A DNA stretch of 64,000 bases, taken from contig OZ026546.1 of NCBI GenBank assembly GCA_964020155.1, positions 4,787,400 to 4,851,399 on the forward strand. The letters run 5' to 3'. The DNA comes from Chondrilla cf. caribensis (taxonomy: Eukaryota; Porifera; Demospongiae; Chondrillida; Chondrillidae). The position numbers and the translations under genes were made by a program. Below are positions 61,692 to 64,000 of the stretch, one piece after another (position 1 is the stretch's first letter; each line of letters opens with the position of its first letter). The notes beneath the pieces were generated by a model. That model had not been told where the DNA came from. It made no database searches and saw only the letters and a program-made list of their open reading frames with translations.

Positions 61692-61974
61692 TAGAAAATC
61701 TGAGAAACAACCTTTTTAAATCCCCGTTGAGAACGTCGAAGAATGGCTTGAGCCAAGAATACAGCCGAGAATACACAATGGGCACATAACAATGGCTGTT
61801 GATTAATTAATACAAGTCACTTAAAAACCGGGGTACATCACTAATAAGGTCAGTGTTGTACCCCAGCACATCGCGAATGTACTCCAGTCGGTCCCTTTGA
61901 TCTTAAGTGACAATATCACGAATCGGGATACATATACAATTACATACAATGGCTAGACAAGTAATTCTCTGATT

Positions 61975-62045
61975 TGAAGGTTGTTGCCAGGTGACATCCA
62001 TCAGCACCACCATAAACAACCACATTTAACAGACATGAAAGAATT
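61975..62045 (-). pseudogene. Half FN3 exon, unit 9
   Basis: The same truncated FN3 as at 21418-21500 (VVVYGGADGCHLATTF-like in shifted frames), directly left of GAAAGAATTGTAGTATC. Confidence 0.45.
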
Positions 62046-62689
62046 GTAGTATCTAAAGAATTGTACATTGTATAGAATAATGAATGTGTGTGCAAATACA
62101 ATGAACACAGGGAACAGATACTTCATATGTACATGTATCTTGGTTTGATGAAAGATCAAAGTAAAAGTGTCTACACATCAGAGCTAGAGCAAAGGTTAAG
62201 GATGTGTGCATGGGAAACAGCATAGTTCACCAGGCAGGTTTCATTGGTAGGATTATATTTAATCAACAAACAGGCAGGAATTTCTTTTGGCATGACATTT
62301 TATATTGAAGTATTTGTACATACATACTCTGTATAAACTCCCTATACCAGGATACAACTATTACATACAGTACACAGTAGGTGTCCATGCACAGTATGCA
62401 CATGTAAGTACAGTTGCATTCCTACAACGTTTACTACAGCACTGTCCATAGGGTTACAGTACATATCTACGTACAGGTCTACAAACATAAAAGGTTGGCT
62501 GCAGAGTGCCAGGTATAGTGGGAGACCTGGTAAGAGTGGAAGTGAGCTGGAAACATACTGTACAACTATGTACCTGCAAAAATACACCCACATACTGCAA
62601 GTATATACACATGGATGTATGTACGTACGTATGTACATACATTCTCATGCTGGACTATACTCTTAAAAACTGGTACAATTCTAGCGATA

Positions 62690-62835
62690 AAAATATCTAT
62701 ACACTGATTCACCAAGGATATAGTCCACTAACAGTACATGAACAGATATTGATTGTACCTCATTGCATAGTGTGTGTGACAGTTGAAGTACTGGGGTGCT
62801 GTTGCCAGGTAACAGTGAAACCAATGGTCTACAAC
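62690..62835 (-). pseudogene. FN3 exon at the microsatellite locus, unit 9
   Basis: The minus strand reads VTWQQHPSTSTVTH, with only about five TG repeats (62769-62779), then NQYLF...CTVSGLYPW and a stop. A 20-bp insertion (AGAGTATCTATATCAACAAC region, about 62841) lies beside it. Confidence 0.5.
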
Positions 62836-62959
62836 AACATAGAGTATCTATATCAACAACACTACATAAGGTGGTTGTTATGGCAAACTGGTGAGGGTCA
62901 ACTGAAACCAAAACAATGTTGGAAAGTGAAACAACAAAAACACAACACATAACTGTAAC

Positions 62960-63190
62960 TTGTATGACTTGCTAGGGAAGTCCTGATTCACAGAGTACAC
63001 AATAGTAGAATTATACCAAGCAACTCCAGAGGGTTATGATACATACACATCACTGAAGGCCATTTTACTTTTTATCCTCTGATGTGCATACAGAAAATGT
63101 TCCACTATTCTGTATTCCAAGTATGATCTGTGCACTTGACAGAGGCACAACAGACTATTGAAATGACAAATAATGTACACATACATGTAC
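62960..63190 (-). CDS. Conserved peptide block, unit 9 copy
   Basis: HRSYLEYRIVEHFLYAHQRI, KSKMAFSDVYVS then stop; SGVAWYNSTIVYSVNQDFPS follows in another frame after a short deletion shared with the 22.4 kb copy. Confidence 0.3.
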
Positions 63191-63274
63191 AAACTGGGTG
63201 ACAGCTTTCTCAGCAATATACTGTACATGTAATGTACTCTACTCTCAATGGAGTATGTACAGTGTGTATTCTAC

Positions 63275-63397
63275 CTTCATTGTAAGGTGAGGTTTTGCCA
63301 ATACTACTACAGTAATAGGAGATACTGTGAATACAAACCACAAGAGAGCAGGTGTGAAATTTGTAATGATATTCATGTCTTCATTAATAATATTCAT
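63275..63397 (-). CDS. Signal-peptide exon, unit 9
   Basis: ATG at 63397 (in-frame second ATG 63376), donor AAG|GTAGAA left of 63275. It reads MNIINEDMNIITNFTPALLW, FVFTVSPITVVVLAKPHLTM, K: polar start, hydrophobic core, VLA cleavage-like site, then KPH. It serves as reference for the other copies. The exon is phase 0 at its donor while FN3 exons begin in phase 1, so another exon (perhaps the conserved peptide block) must lie between. Confidence 0.55.
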
Positions 63398-64000
63398 TAC
63401 AAAGTTATGTAAACGAGGTGTCAGTCCCCTATCATGCAACAACACACCAGACCACACCCTCAGTTGTTGTCTGAGGCTGGTTCTCAGGGAACAGGTCCAA
63501 CTCAACAAGACTATTTTTATACTTGCTCATATTCTATGTTGATTTATTACTTGAGTATACACTTGTGGGTGTGTGCCACTTACTACACAACTAGGCTCCA
63601 TCCCACTGAGCAACAGTTGAGAAACAAGTGTCACACCAAGAACCACCAAACAAATAAATCGCAGATCAACAATAAAGAGGTGAAACTGACTTTGTTAATG
63701 AGATTATCCTGTACATACAATACATACACACATATGCACGTATCACATATGTAAATATGTATGTATATACTGTACGTATAATGTACAGCACATACACTGT
63801 ACACTGAAGAGCATGAAATAGAAAAGTGATCTGTGTGTAATTCAAACTCAACGTCCAACATATATCATTTACACATGGTATTTATTATGCACTGCTAAAG
63901 AAGTGAGACAGCAACCTGTACTTCAATAGTTCAAAACTGCCTTCATTAATGAGATTACCCTGTATATACAATACATAATATGAATGCAGATATGCATGTA
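63398..64000. other. Upstream flank of unit 9
   Basis: It matches 22820-23440 and 40200-40800 closely, including GCATATGTACACA/TACGTATA-rich stretches (63720-63785). As the 5' flank of minus-strand signal-peptide exons it should contain the promoter, but no TATA or initiator motif stands out. Homology continues to the window edge. Confidence 0.4.

Larger units (their letters stand above)
61203..61934. mobile_element. Composite hairpin/inverted-repeat insertion, copy 2
   Basis: The empty site at 21358-21380 (GATATGATATACATATACAA) is split after GATATAC, and ATACATATACAATTAC resumes at 61928. A hairpin (61209-61324) is followed by module A (61326-61934, ends TATGTATCCCG/CGGGATACATA). The terminus beside 61934 matches the 35894 end of copy 1 in reverse (GTACTCC...GGGTACA motifs at 61867-61890), so the composite is inverted relative to copy 1. 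The 48-bp repeats keep the plus orientation in both, so they flip relative to the ends. Confidence 0.75.

Overview
The window is eukaryotic, AT-rich and intron-rich, with no bacterial-style gene packing. I infer an invertebrate metazoan, most likely a demosponge. The basis is arrays of short fibronectin type III (FN3) exons joined by phase-1 introns, DIRS-like and THAP-type transposon remnants, several MITE families and very dense TACGTA/TACATA/TATGTA palindromes. The organism call is inference.

Almost the whole window is one tandem, repeatedly duplicated minus-strand array of small receptor-like genes. Reading right to left, a typical unit has: a signal-peptide exon (about 123 bp, donor AAG|GTAGAA); a conserved unassigned peptide block; an FN3 exon invaded by a (TG)n/(CA)n microsatellite; a half FN3 exon; one or two cysteine-rich FN3 exons (279-282 bp); and a transmembrane exon with a short cytoplasmic tail carrying two spaced tyrosines (YEDI...AYGPM/V). 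The FN3 domains carry about seven conserved cysteines, which is unusual for FN3. A second FN3 subtype (285 bp, DCDR type) lies left of the tail exon in four units. Units, by signal-peptide exon, sit at about 63.3, 53.5, 40.1, 29.9, 22.75, 15.45 and 9.35/8.88 kb, plus an eighth, headless remnant at 0.3-6.4 kb. Long collinear spacers with their own (AC)n tracts separate them (15.9-19.8, 23.3-25.9, 30.4-34.4, 40.6-47.6, 54.0-58.0 kb).

Most units are visibly broken. Units at 20-22, 27-30 and 59-63 kb share the same nonsense codon in an FN3 exon and the same 1-nt deletion in the TM exon, so a dead unit was itself duplicated. The 36-40 kb and 48-53 kb units keep an intact FN3 exon but have a frameshifted or deleted tail. 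The 11-15 kb unit keeps the best TM/tail exon but its signal-peptide exon is damaged. I cannot show that any one gene is complete.

Because the units are paralogous, empty sites can be read directly. They reveal: an internally deleted DIRS-like tyrosine-recombinase element (1.3-4.06 kb) with a MITE inside it; a foldback THAP-domain element (9.8-10.9 kb); six MITE families; two copies of a 5'-truncated LINE 3' end; and three composite insertions (36, 43 and 61 kb), each a long perfect hairpin abutting a TATGT...ACATA inverted-repeat module, two of which contain 48-bp coding-like repeats. Paralogue comparison also shows many 4-bp CGTA insertions at TA dinucleotides, giving TACGTA. These resemble excision footprints of TA-targeting transposons. 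No rRNA, tRNA, CRISPR array or operon was seen.
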